DNA from: CAYWOS01 sp964459985 | Lineage (GTDB): Bacteria > Bacillota > Clostridia > Christensenellales > Aristaeellaceae | Reading direction: 5' to 3' | NCBI GenBank assembly: GCA_964459985.1 | Contig: CAYWOS010000012.1 | Coordinates: 1 to 64,000, forward strand | Length of the DNA stretch: 64,000 nt | Shown: piece after piece, positions 41,840-55,200 of the stretch | Numbering within the stretch: position 1 is the stretch's first letter | Layout: each line of letters begins with the position of its first letter | Notes under the pieces: generated by a model | What the model was told of the DNA's origin: nothing | The model's database searches: none | Seen by the model: the letters and a program-made list of their open reading frames with translations, nothing else | Position numbers and translations under genes: made by a program

Positions 41840-43249
41840 GTGAACACGGAAAACAAGGGTAAAAAAAGGCTCCTGTTGAGAACGATCGCCGCGATTCTTG
41901 CGCTCGTGATGGTGTATTCCGTCGTCAATTCACAGGGCGATCTGCTCCCCAGAATCGTTCGGGCGTTCGCGGAGGACGACCCGCTTTCGCGGATCTATTC
42001 GCTTTTACAGGGTCAGATTGAGGACCCGAAGACCTATGACGAGTATTACGAGCTCGCCACCATCGCCATCGGCAAAGGCGAGTACGACGCGGCGCTTTCG
42101 CATCTGGACGACTGCGAAAAGCTGGCTGATCCGAACGACGCCGTGCAGATGGCCGATCTGATGCTTAAGCGCGCCTCGCTGTATGTGCTCATGCGGGAGT
42201 ACGCGTCGGCGCTTCCCGTGCTGGCCCGGGCGCTTGCCTTTGATCCTCAATCGGCGCAGGCGCTGCTGTTGCGCGCGCAGATCTCGCTGGAGCAAAAGGA
42301 GTACGCCGCAGCCGCGCATGATTTGCAGGCGTACCTCGTGATTTCGCCTTCGGACAATACCATTCGCTCCACGCTCGCGCAGGTGTATGAAACGCTCGGG
42401 CAGTATAAGGACGCGTCGCTCTGTTATGAGTTGCTGCGCGCCGGTTTGCCCGACGACGACAGCCACCGCCTGAACTCGCTGCGCTGCCTCTTCCTTGCGG
42501 GCGATTACGAAGAAGCGCTTCAGGGATTTGACGAATACCTCGTGAAATATCAAGAGACCGAAGAGGATAGCGCGGACGGCGTCGCCGAACAAGCGCCCGC
42601 CGAGATTGCGCCCGACGCGCTCGCCGCGACGGCATATTTCCTTCGCGCCGCCTGCAAAATGCAGCTGACCCGATACGGCGACGCCGTCGCCGATTATGCG
42701 CGCGCTATTCAATTCGGCTATACCGAGAGCCTTTGCCTCGAGCAAATGGTCACCTGCGCTTATGCGAGCGAGGATTACGGCAACGCGATCAAGTACGGCG
42801 AAATGCTGCTTGCCGTCGACAATACGGCGGCGCTTGACGCGCTGTATCAGCGCATGGGCGCGGCGGCCGTCTCGCTCGAGCGCTACGAGGACGCCGTCCG
42901 ATATCTCACGTCGTCCGTGGAGGCCAACCCCGATTTGACGGGCAGCTATTATTATCGCGGCGTCAGCCTGCTCTCGCTCGGACGCGCGCAGGAAGCTGCC
43001 GACGATTTCACCGCCTCGATCGATCAGGGCTATCTGACGCAGTTCTGCTATTACAATCGCGGCGTATGCTATATTCAGCTTCTTGATTACGAGAAAGCGC
43101 TTGACGATATGGAGAAAACGCTGATCAGCGGCGACGAGCAATCGCTCAAGGACGCCGCCAAGGATATCCTCTGGCAGTTGGCGCAGTATTACGAGAACCA
43201 GAAGAACAGCGCTGCCGACGGAATCGAAGCCGATCAAATCACCGAGTAA
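41840..43249 (+). CDS. Membrane-anchored TPR-repeat protein
   Basis: The 469-residue protein starts at a GTG with TAGGAGG five bases upstream. A basic N-terminus and one hydrophobic segment (about residues 12-30) would anchor or export it. From residue 50 to 450 there are about ten tetratricopeptide repeats, for example YYELATIAIGKGEYDAALSHLDDC, YVLMREYASALPVLARALAFDP and YYYRGVSLLSLGRAQEAADDFTASIDQG. TPRs build a superhelical scaffold that binds other proteins. It ends 50 bases before the giant surface-protein gene, with no terminator between, so the two are probably co-transcribed. A chaperone or assembly role for the giant protein is inference. Confidence 0.85.
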   Translation: MNTENKGKKRLLLRTIAAILALVMVYSVVNSQGDLLPRIVRAFAEDDPLSRIYSLLQGQIEDPKTYDEYYELATIAIGKGEYDAALSHLDDCEKLADPNDAVQMADLMLKRASLYVLMREYASALPVLARALAFDPQSAQALLLRAQISLEQKEYAAAAHDLQAYLVISPSDNTIRSTLAQVYETLGQYKDASLCYELLRAGLPDDDSHRLNSLRCLFLAGDYEEALQGFDEYLVKYQETEEDSADGVAEQAPAEIAPDALAATAYFLRAACKMQLTRYGDAVADYARAIQFGYTESLCLEQMVTCAYASEDYGNAIKYGEMLLAVDNTAALDALYQRMGAAAVSLERYEDAVRYLTSSVEANPDLTGSYYYRGVSLLSLGRAQEAADDFTASIDQGYLTQFCYYNRGVCYIQLLDYEKALDDMEKTLISGDEQSLKDAAKDILWQLAQYYENQKNSAADGIEADQITE

Positions 43250-43299
43250 AGACAATCAACCTTTTAACCGACCCGACAAAATGTGGGAGGAAACCTGTT

Positions 43300-46200
43300 A
43301 TGATTAAAGGTACACACAGAGACGGACGGAATACCGGGCTGCTGGCGCGCGTCGCGTTTGCGATGGCGTGTTTGCTGCTGACGACCGCTCTTTTATGCGG
43401 CGTCCTGCCCGGCTGTTCAGGGCAAGCGTATGCCGAAACGGATGCGTCCGCCCCGCCCACTCAGGAAACGCCTCTCACGCAGGAACCGTCGGGCTTGCCG
43501 CCGGTTGATCCCGTCGATCCCGTCGATCCCGTCGATCCTGTCGATCCCGTTGACCCGGTCGATCCAGTCGACCCTGTTGACCCCGTCGATCCAGTTGATC
43601 CCGTTGACCCGGTCGATCCCGTTGACCCCGTCGATCCCGTCGATCCGGTCGATCCGGTCGATCCCGTCGATCCTGTCGATCCCGTCGATCCTGTCGATCC
43701 CGTTGACCCGATCGATCCAGTCGACCCGGTCGATCCTGTCGACCCGTTTGACCCGGTCGATCCCGTCGACCCTGTCGATCCTGTCGATCCGGTTGATCCC
43801 GTTGACCCGGTCGATCCAATTACGCCGGGCGATTCGTCGCTCGTGAACGCGCTGCCGATCACGGCGAGCTCAGGCGTGAGCGAAACCAATGCGCTCACCA
43901 ATCCATCCGCGCCGATGCTTCTGAATGCGACGGGTGAAGACGCGCCAATAGGCACCGGCGATACGACGGTCGAGGCGTATGCCATCCCGGCGGGCAGCGC
44001 CTATATCAAAGAAATCGGCGCCGATATTTCCTACGGCAACACGGCGGACAGCAACGCGATCCAGACGGCGATGACCGACGCGCTGACCTACATCAAGAGC
44101 CTGTATACGGGGGATGGCGAACCCGCCGATAAAACGGCGACCATCGTGGTGTCAGACGGCGTGTATCAGGGCGGTCTGACGGTGCAGCAGTCCGGGGGCA
44201 ACGCCTTTGCCGAGCTGCTTACCGCCATTTTGGGCCTTGACAAGGATCAGGACGACAAGCCGAGCGGCAAGATCAACATCCGCATTGTCGCCGCCGACGC
44301 GCTGGCCGCCGACGGCAGCCTGACCGCGAATTCGGCGGGCGGCGCCGAGGTACAGGGCGATATCACGCTGGATATGCCCGGCATGAACGTGGCGCTGGCG
44401 GGTCTGTACCTGTCCACGCGCGGACTCGTCAACGTAAGCAACGTCAATTCCTTTGAGTATTACGGCACCAAAAAGGACGACAACGTGACCATTCGCGTGG
44501 TCAAGGTCAAAAAGAAGGTCAAGATCGACACCGGCATGGGCAACGACAAGGTGGATTTGCAGATCGAGCAGCGCCCGAACATCGATATCGCCATTGAGAC
44601 GCTGACGGCGGCCGATCTGGAAACGCTCCAGAATCTGACCAACTTCTCAGCCTCGACGCTTGAGGAACTGAAGGCCTCCGCGCAAAGCGTGGTGGATGCC
44701 GTAAAAACCATCACGGATACCATCGACGCATTCGATTACCATAAGCTCAGCGACGTGCTCGACGTGGACATCATGCTCGGCGAGGGCGACGATCAGATCC
44801 AATCGAAGCTCGTCAATACGACCGATTTAAGCCTGACGCCGCCCGACGAGGCGCTCGGGACGGGTTCGGTGATCGCGTTCGGCATCGACATGAGCGCGAC
44901 GAATATCCGCATTGACGGCGGCGCGGGCAACGACCGCATCGACGTCAGCGGCGGCGTGAAGCTGTCGCTCGCGCGTAATCTGACCGTGGCGGTCATTGAT
45001 TATGTCACGCACAAGGTCAACGGCGAGGCGCTGACCGCGTCGATTCCGTCCAGCACCATGAGACTGCGCGGCGGCGCGGGCGACGACGTGTTCACCGTCA
45101 ACACCACCACCGCATTTGTGCCCGTTACGCAGATGGAAATCGCTGTGTACGGCGAAACGGGGTACGACCGACTGCATTTGACGGGCAAGCTTGACGATAG
45201 CAAACCCGCCGATCAGCGCATCACACAAAGCGGCAACGAACTGACCATTCGGGCGCTTGCCGAAATCACGCTGCTCGGCGGCGAATACCTGCCGTCCATC
45301 GCGATTCCTTTCAAGGATACGTTCTTCGTTAATTCCGTTGACGTCGAGGCGTTCACTGACGCGCTTGCCAACAAACGCACGATCAATATCGCGGACGTCG
45401 CGCCCGGCACGACGGCGCAATCCTTCACCGACTATATCATCACGCCTGAGGAGGGCGAATACTCGTTCTTTGTCGACAACGACGATACGGTAACCGCCCG
45501 TTATCGCGTCAACTACACATCCGATATGATACTGCCGGCGGCAGGGCTTTTCCTGACCAACATCGTGGCAACCGGCGGCAATGATATATTATATGTAGAA
45601 AAACTTGTCGCCGAGGGCTTCAACCTGAACCTTTCGGGCAGGCATGTCTACATAGAGGGCGAGCTCAAGGGCAAGAACATCCTTGTGGAAGCCATCGCTT
45701 CCGACGACGCGGTCGCCGCGCTCGAGCAATCGCTGGTCGAAGACGACTTAAATGAAGAAAACAACATGTCCGTCGAGGTCGGTCTGTACGCTGCGGAGAA
45801 CGACGTCGCCATTCGCGTGCTCGCGGGCGCCGATGTGATCGCATCCGAAACGATCGATATGATCGCCGGGCTGACGCTCGAAAAGCCGTTTATCCCCTTG
45901 ATCGACGAATCCTTCAATCCCTTCACGCTTAAGATCGGCGACGCCGACGTGACCATTCGCGGATCGGTGAAGGCGGGCGGTTCCATCCAGGCGCGCAGCG
46001 AATTGAATATTTCGATCGACGTGACCAACGCGCTGCTCAAGGTCGTCGTTCCGCTCGCGGTCGGCGTGGCGGTCGGCTCGTCAAAGGTCATCGTCGAGGG
46101 CGACGCGATTCTGGACGCCGGCGCGAGCGTCAATCTCCGCGCCGAGAGCGATATCAACGTTCTCTCCGAAGCCATCGCGGGCGCGCTCAAGTTCTCCATC

Positions 46201-49200
46201 TCGCTGACCGTTGTCCAGATGGAAACCAAGACCATCGTGCGCGGCAACGCCAATATCAAGGCCGACGGCGACACCGATCTGACCGCCGCCGCCTTCGTCA
46301 AGGCGATCTCCTTTGCCACCGGCAAGAAGCATAATATCCTTTCTCTCTCGCCGCAGTCGGGCGTGTTCATCGCGGCGACCTTCATCCAGCAGGAGACGGC
46401 GGTCGAGCTGCTCGAACACGCCGGCGTCGAGAAGACCGGCGCGCTGCGCCTGTATTCCTCCTCAATCATCCAGAGCGATAACGCCGCGATCAGCATTCCC
46501 GCTCCGTCGGCGACCGATTCGCCCTTCTCGGTGTTCAGCGTCATTCCCTTCGTCGAGAAGCTCGCGGGCGTGGCGCCCGCCGGCAATCAGACCATGGTGG
46601 GCAAGCTGCTTTCCAAGATCACGGGCAGCAACTCGCTGGGCAACAAGTTCACCGACGCCACCAAGTCCGCTGTGCCCGAGGAAAGCGGTTCGGTCAAGCA
46701 GGTCATGGGCGCGCTGTCGCTGGGCTATATCTCCAATGAAAATACCGCACGGATCGATACGTACGAAGCGGTCGTCGCATCGGGCGATATCGCCGTTCAC
46801 GCGACGGGAAGCACGGTTTCCTCGCTGCGCGCCGACGGCTCGCTGTACAAAACGCCGCCGATTGATCCAGTCACGGGCGCGACGCCGGAGGATTCCCCCA
46901 AGACCGCGATCGGCGCGGGCGTTACCGTGGGCATCTTTACTCACAACAATATCGCTGAAATTATCAAGGGCAGTTTGACCGGCAGGGGGCTGTCGGTGAT
47001 CGCCGATTCGGGATATACGGCGTCCTCGGTCACGGCGAAGGCGGGCCATATTCCCGCGACCGCCAATTTCGGGCTGGGCGGCGCGGTCGGCGTGCACATC
47101 ACGAAAGTGGTGAACAACGCGCGGCTTAGCGTCAGAGCGACGTATCATCTGCGCGACGGCTCGCTGACGGTCGTTTCCGAAGGCCGCGGCTCGTTCGTCA
47201 CGGCGGGCGACGCCTCGGGCAAACGCGAGCGCCGCAGCTTCTCCATCGGCGGTCTGACCATTCCGCTCGTTCCCGCCAACCAGTCTACCTCGGGCAGCGC
47301 GGGCATCGGCGCTGGCATCGCGGTCGCCATTACGGGCATCGATTTCACCGCCGTGATCGAGGACGGCGTTCGCATTGAAACGATCGACGGAAAAAAGCTC
47401 AACGATGTGACGGTCCGCGCGAAGTATACCGCGCGCGAGTATTTTGACGCGGCGGCCGGCGCGAGCGGCGGCACGGCGATCGTGCCCGTTCTGGCGCTCG
47501 CCGTGAGCGGCTTGTACACGCAGGCGCATGTCGGCGCGATGGGCAACGCGCTTGATTTGACCGGCAACCTTTCGATCCTTTCCGCCGCCGCGATGACGCG
47601 CACCATGAGCGTCGACGCCGCGGCTGTCGGCGCGGGCGCGGGCGTGGGCGCTTCCTTCGGTATCGCCATACTGAACGATCTTGCCGAGGCGGCGCTTGAG
47701 CGCAGCGCGACGGCGGAGAATATTTCTATCGACGCTTCGGCGATCAGCCGCTTCAGCCAGACTGTCAAGGCGAGCGCCAAGGGCGCGGCGCCGGCGTCCG
47801 ATCCCAACGGCGGGACGACGCCCGATCAAATCGGGAAGAACGACGCCGAGAAGAACGCCAACCAGGACGATCTGGACAAAGCCATGGAAGAGGACGGCAA
47901 GAAAAACAACAATAACACGCCGGGCAGCTCGGACGAAAAAGGCGAAGCCGATAAAATGGCGGACAAGAACACCAAGAACGCCGAGGACATGTCCAAGAAC
48001 GTCAATACCAAGAACGTCAACCCCGACAGCGTGAAAAACGCTTCCAAGAACAGGCCGCAGGCGGCGACGCAGGAAGGCAACATTCAAGTCGCTGCGGGTC
48101 TGGCACTCAACATCCAGCAGAACAACGCGTCGGCGCGGCTGGGCGACGGGCTGGTCATCAAGGCGAACGACAATCTGACCGTGCGTTCGCTCGGCGATAC
48201 CGACGCCGTCATCAAAGCAAACGCCAGCGCGACGAACTCCGAAATCGGCGTGGGCGTCGCGGTCGCTATTAATTACGTTCGCTTCGCCAACAAAGCCTAC
48301 ATCGGCTTGAGCAAGATCACCGCGAAATCGCTCACGCTGCGCGCCGATATCGTCGAAGCGGCTGAAAAAGCAAGCGTCGAAGAAATACTCGCCGATCTGC
48401 TCCGTTACTTCGCCGATACCGAAGGGCTTCAATTCCTGATCGACGCGCTTCTGGAAGCCGAAGGCGAGGACAGCCTCGGCGATCTTTTGGCGGGCAATGA
48501 AGCGTATGACGGGCTTGATTTGAACGACAAGGAGACGGTGGAAAAACTCGTTATCGATCTGCTTGTCTCCAAGCTCACGGACAATCCCTTTGATACCTCC
48601 AAAGCGATCGCCGGCGAGCTGGTCGAATCCATCGTCAAGCAGTTCGTCGATACGCTCACCGATCCGAGCTTCCTGCTCGGGTTGATCGTGGGCGGAGCGA
48701 AGGGGCGCATCGACACCATTTTGAGCAAATACGGCCTGACCGCCGAGGTTGCCGCGAAGCGTATTTATGACGCCGTATCGACGGCGCTCAGCATCAAATT
48801 CGGCAGTCCGAGCGAACTGGAAGGCACGGGCAACCTGATCTCGACCAGCGCCATCGCCGGCGCCGGCGCCGCGAACGTCGGCGTCGCGGGCGCGGCGTCC
48901 ATCGCCGTGATTCGCGGCGATACGCAGGCTGTGATCGCCGACAGTTTGGCGCGGCAGACGGATGATCTTGTGATCTCCGGGATTGCCCAGATCGCGGCGT
49001 ACGGCGCGCAAAACGTGTACAACACCGCTTCCGCCGCGCCCGATAAGAACGGCATGGCCGCCAAGAACAAAGACGGTTCCGGCTCGACGGGTAGCGCGGG
49101 CGAAGCGGGCGTCGGCGTCGGCGCGTCTGTCGCGCTGGCTACTATCGACGTCGTGGTTAACGCGCTTTTAGGCAATCACCGTGATCTGCGCGCCGAAGCG

Positions 49201-52200
49201 CTCTCCATTGTCGCCAACTCGCGCAGCGATATCGATTCGGTATCGGTGGCGGGCAGCGATCCCATCGCGCGCCGCGACAGCATTCCCATGACGACGCCCG
49301 AATTGGGCGGCGCGACCAATACCGTCGCGCCCAACAACACCACCAACAAATCAATCGCGCTGGACGCCTCGGTCGCCATGGCGATCGTGGACAACGTCGT
49401 TCTTGCCCGCGTCGGCGAGGGCGCGCATATCGCGCTCAACGGCGGCAACGTGATTGAAACGGCGGACGAGATCAGCAAGGACGAGTTTGAAAAAGCCAAT
49501 TTCTGGATGCGCGCGTATCAGCGCGGCCAGACGCTCGCCAATGCCTCCGGCTTTGCCATGGGCGGCAAGGCGGCGGTCGGCGCGGCGGTTGCCGTCAACC
49601 TGATTACCTCCGATATCCGCGCCTCCTTCCTCGGCGAGGGCAAGGCGGGCGGCAAGGCGAAGGTGGAAGCAATCACCTCCAACGAGGATGAAGCGCACGC
49701 GCTGGCGACCGCCGTAGGCGCGAGCCTCGACAGATACCTGTCCAAAATCCGCGAGCTGTTCAACATGTTAAGCGTCGGGTCGACGCCGCCGACGCTCGGC
49801 GCAAAGATCAACGCGACCATCGTCGGCAAGCTCAATTCATTCGCCGGCCCCGCCATGCAGACGGGCGGCTCGATGATCGCAGGGCTTCCGCTCCTGCCTA
49901 CTTTGCTGGCGCGGCTGAATATCAAGCTGCCGGAAGCGCCCAAGAATGATACGGCGAACGACAAGCTGAAACAGAACGGCGGAACGCCGCCTGCTTCGCC
50001 GCAGGATATGGACCAGAGCGCCAAGAAACAAAAGAGCATCAACATCGCGGCCGCGGCCGGCGTCAACGTGACCGAACACAAGGCGACGGCAGAGGTGCTG
50101 GGCGATCTCACAGCGCGCGATGTTGAGGTCAAATCCGAAAACCGTTCCAACTACCGCACGCTTGCCACCGGCGCGGCCGTCAACATCGACACCGGCAGCA
50201 ACTGCATTTCGGCGGGCGTCGCCGTAACGGTCAACGATAACGAAGCGCGCGCCACGCTGGACGGCGCCGTGATCGCGCAGGGCGATTCGGGCGCGAAGGA
50301 CGACGGCGACGTGCGCGTCGTCGCGACGCTCACGCAGAACATGGACGAGCAGTATCGCGGCTTGCTGGCGGCGCAGGCGCTGGCCGGCAGCGTGACGGGC
50401 TCGGGCGGCACGGTCGGCTTTGCCGGCGCGGTCGCCGTGATGGTCGCCAAGGCGCGCGCGCTCGCGCAGGTGGCGAACGACGCGATTCTGCGCGGCGGAC
50501 GCATTATAGTAGAAGCAACCGATCAATCCAAGCTCGCCGTGCGCGCCGGTGGAATATCGGTCGGCGGCGCGAAGGCCAGCCTCGGCGCGTCGTTCGGGAT
50601 TGTGTACGCCGAGAACGCCATCAAGGCGCTCGTCGGGAATCGCGCGAATATCACGGGCTCGTCGCTTCGTGTCGAAGCGAAAAAGCTGGCTGTCGATTCG
50701 AGCGATTACGTCTTCCCGCTCGGGCTGAACACCCTGTTCACCGTCGATGTGAGCGATGAAAATCCCGATAAGAAAGGTCTCATTAACCTGAAGACCACCA
50801 CCGCGCCCAACGGCGTCGTCGCCATCGACGTTGCCATCGGCACGGACGATTTCCTGAAAATCTTCGATACGCTCAACTATCTGGCGTCCGTCAACTACTA
50901 CATTGAAACAATCGCCGGAAGTATCGCAGCCGGCGCCGATGCCAAACTGGCGATGGCCGGCGCGTTCTCGCTGCTCATGACGGGCAATCAGACCGAAGCG
51001 TCCATCGGCAGCGACGCCACCATCAATCTGGACGAGGGCGACGCCGCGGTGATCGCCGAGAATCATACCAACACCCGCGTGATCGGCGGCGCGATGGGCG
51101 CGACCTCGGGTACGGCGGGCGTCGGCGTGAATATTGCTTCTATCGACGATCGCGACAAGGTGTACGCGATTGTCGGCGACCGCACGGTCATCGAATCGGC
51201 GGGCAATACGACGGTGTCGGCGAAAGCAAAATCGGACGCCATGGCGATCACGGTCGCCGCAGGCGTGGCGACGGGCGCGGGCGGCGGCGGCGCGGCGATC
51301 GGCGGCGGCGTCAACGTGATCGTGACGGGCAGCGACGTGCGCGCGACGCTCGGCGACGACGTTGAAATCACGGCGCTCAAATCAGCAAGGCTCATTGCGG
51401 AGAATGTATCCGATCTGATGCTGATCTCGACCTCGGTGGGCGTGTCGACCGGCACGTCGGCCGCGGCGGGCGGCACCTTAGGCGTGATTGTGACCGGCAA
51501 CAAAACGCTCGCCGTGACAGGCGACGACGTGGTAATCCGCGCGGGCGAAGGCGTCACGGTTCGCGCGAACTCCGAAGAAAAGCTCATCGACATTCTCGCC
51601 TCGCTTTCGGGCGCGGCGGGAACCGGGGTCAGCGTGGCGGGCACCATCGGCGTGTTGGTCGCGCAGTCCGAAACGCGCGCGCAGGTCGGCAACAAGGCGC
51701 GCGTCATCACCACCAAGGGCAGCGCTGAAATACTGGCGGGCGGCAAGGTCAAGCAGATCGTCGTCATGGCGGCCGCCACGGCGGGCGGCGGATCAGCCGC
51801 CGTCGGCGCGAGCGTCAATGTCGGCGTGTTCGAGCAGAAGGTGCTCTCGCTCGTCGGTGATAACGCCGAGCTGATCGCCGAAAACCTCGAGGCTGGACAA
51901 AACACCGTTATTCTCGCGGAGGGCGAAAACCAGACCATCATGGTCACCATCGCCGGCGCGGCCGCGCCGAGCGGCGTCGGCGTGTCGGGCACGATCCCGG
52001 TGGTCGTCAGCGAGTCCACGATCCGCGCGCGGATGGGAAGCGAATCGCGCGCCGAAGCGGGGGACAGCGTCGTCATCAGCGCCGATCTGATCACGGGGTT
52101 CTATTCGGTCGGCGGCGCGATCGCGCTGGCGGGCGGCTCGGCCGCCGTGGGCGCGACGATCAGCACCATGGTTATCGGCAATACCGTCGAAGCGCTGGCT

Positions 52201-55200
52201 GAAGACGCCGCGAAACTGATCGCGCATGCCGCGATCACGACCGATACTGGGCTTCTTCCGGGCGTGCTGCTGCCCAATCGCACAGAGCGCAGGCGCGGCG
52301 TCACCGTCAACGCGCAGGCCGGCAACTGTTTTCTCATGGCGTCGATGAGCGGCGCGGCGACGACGGGCACGGCGGCCGTCTCGGGCGTGATCAGCACGCT
52401 GGTCATCAAGAACACGGTCCGCGCCGCGATCCGCGATCGCTCGCATGTCACGGCGGGTTATAACGAAACCGGCAACAAAACAAGCGGCGGCGACGACGCG
52501 GGAATCACCGTCGAAGCCGACGACGAATCGCATCTATACAACATCGGCGGCGGCGTGTCGGCTGCGTCCACGGCGGGCGTCGGCGCGACGGTCGTTACGA
52601 TGGTTTATGACAAAACGATCGAAGCCTCGATCGGTATCGGCGGTCAGGCGCTGGCGGCGGGCGATGTGCTCGTGTCGGCGGATTCCGCAGACGACGTGTA
52701 TCTGTTCGCGCTCAGCTTCTCGGCGGGCGGCACGGCGGCGGTGGGCGTGAGCGCGAGCGCGCTCGTGTTCCAGAATGACCTGCTCACCTCGTTCGGCGGC
52801 GAACTCCGTGCGGACGGCGACGTTTCCGTGCTGGCGTCCTCGGACAGCGAATTGTTCAACATCGTGGCGGCGGTCGCAGGATCGGGCACGGCTGCCGTGT
52901 CGCCGGTCGCGGTTGTCACTTATTTCGAGGGCGAAACCAAGGCGATAGTCGCCGACGACGCCGTGATTGACGCGGCGGGCGCGTTCCTCCTGGACGCAAA
53001 ATCCAAAGAATTCATTACCTCGGACGCGGCGGGCGTCGCGGTCTCGGGCACAGCGAGCGTGTCGGGCACGGTAGACATCATTGTGTCCAAGCAGAAAACG
53101 CAGTCGCTCGCGGGCGATAATGCGAATATCGACGCCGCTGCCATCACCGTGAACGCCAAGGACGATTACACGCTGTACGCCGTCGTCGGCTCCGTCGCGG
53201 CGAGCGGCACGGCGGACGTGGGCGTGCTCGCCGTCGTGGGCGTCATGCACAATACCGTTACCGCCGGCGCGGGCGCGTCGAGCATACTGCGCAGCCGGAC
53301 GGGCGATGTCGCCGTCAAGGCGGACGCCGCTCGTACCGTCGCTTCCTACGCGGCGAATGTGGCGGGCGGCGGCGCGGCAGGCGTCGGCGTCACGCTGATG
53401 GTCATGGTCGTGGGCGGCAAGCTCACGCAGGATTCCTCCGATTCGCTCCTTCGCAAGGGCGACACGCTCACGCAGGAGCAGTTCGACGCGCTCTCCGATA
53501 AGGAGAAAGAAGAGTACAACAAGCAGATTTCGGGCGGATTCAATCCCGACGGTTTCATGAACGACGCCTTCGGCGACCGCGCCGCGTCCGGCTACAAGAA
53601 GGACGATCTGGGCGCCATGCTCGAAGGCGACGGCGTCAGGCAGTCCGAAACGCACGTCGGCACCACGACCGAGAAAGACGGCAAGAAAGAGACCACCTTT
53701 GACGGCGAATCGGGATATGTCGAGGGCGAATACACGCCGGATGAGAGTGGCGAAGCCCCGGGCAAGGATGCCGAGATTGACGAAACGAAGAATACCGATC
53801 TCGAGAACGCCGGTCAGCTCGGCGCGACCAAGCCCGCTTACGCACCCAAGGACAGCGTCAGCGCGTTCATCGGCACGGGCGCGATCGTCAACGCCGCCGG
53901 CGATATCGAAGTATTCTCGGACGACGATCTCCTCGCCGATCTGATTTCCGGCACCATCGCGGTGGGCGGATACGCCGGCGTCGGCGCGGGCATTTCGGTC
54001 GCCATGCTGTATTCCAATGTCGAAGCGGCAGTTCGCGACGGTGCGATACTGACTGCGGGCGGCGACATCACCGTCGCGGCGCGCTCGGGTTCGACACCCG
54101 TTGATTCGGACGCGACCAGCACCGACGCGCTCAAGGATTCCTTCTCGCGCAAGGATGCCGAGGGCAATGAAAACACCGATACGTTTGAAAATGATCTCAC
54201 TGTTGATCTGACCAAGCGCACCATCCGCGCAATCTCGATCACGGGCGCGGGCGCGCTGGTCGGCGTGTCGGTCGCCGTGGCGTCGGTCAACGTATTCACC
54301 AATGTCATCGCATACATGGAGGGCGACGTGCTCTCCGCAAGGGACCTGACGGTCAGCGCGACGACCGATTATCCCTATGTTACCACCGCCACGGTCACGG
54401 CGGGCGGCGGTCTGGTCGCCGTTGGCGCTTCGGTGGCGCTTGAAATTATCGGCGGCTCGACCGAGGCTTCCATCGTGGGTGACGCGAACATAGATGTTAC
54501 CGGGACTGTCACAGTTCGAACCGATCTGACTGTCAGGGGTGCGACGGGCGCGGGCGCGTTCGGCTTCGGCGGCGTCGCTGTCAACGGCGCGGTTTCGCTG
54601 CTGGTCAATCGTCAGAAAGTCAATACCTTTGTCGGTCGCGGCGTACTGATTGACGCATTGGAATTTAATGTGCTTGCCAATGCCGCGACCGAGGCCAAGG
54701 CCGTGCTGATCGGCGCAGCGGGCGGCGGCGTGGCGGTATCGCTCTCCGCGGCGGTCGCCATCGTCGAACCCACCATACTCACCTTCGTCGGCGCGACACC
54801 TTCCGGCTTCGACGCCGTTGCGGGCGCGGAAGCCGCGCGCGCGGGCAGGATTACCGTAAATTTCCTGTCCATTAAAAACAATGTCGATTCCACGGCGGTT
54901 TCCACCGTGCTTTCGGTGGCCGGCGGCGGCGTGGCGGTCAACGGCAACGTGCTGCTCGTCTTTAACCGCACCCGCGCGGTTGCGGGGTTGACGCGCGCCA
55001 ATGTCAAATCGACCGTGAGTATCCTGATCGACGCCTTCATGGATTCGGACGCGCGCTCCTATATCTGCGCGGCGACGGCCGGCGGCGTCGCGGTCGGCGT
55101 GACGGTCAGTTACGTCCATCTGCGCTCGATGAACGACGCGCTGGTCGATCTGACAAACGCCGAGGTTTCGACAAAGAACCTCTACGTCTATGCCGGCAGA

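Noticed and set aside
41650..41862. 70-codon frame upstream of the TPR gene
   Set aside because: It starts with TTG without a ribosome site, contains the 20-bp repeats and overlaps the TPR start.
43408..43420. Lipobox LPGC in the giant protein signal peptide
   Set aside because: Pro at -2 is atypical and a good AYA cleavage site follows six residues later, so I leave the anchor type open.
43504..43818. Possible CRISPR array
   Set aside because: The 9-bp period has no spacers and is in frame; it is a coding repeat.
43461..43985. Minus-strand frame of Ser-Thr-Gly repeats
   Set aside because: It is the complement of the Val-Asp-Pro array; no start signal.
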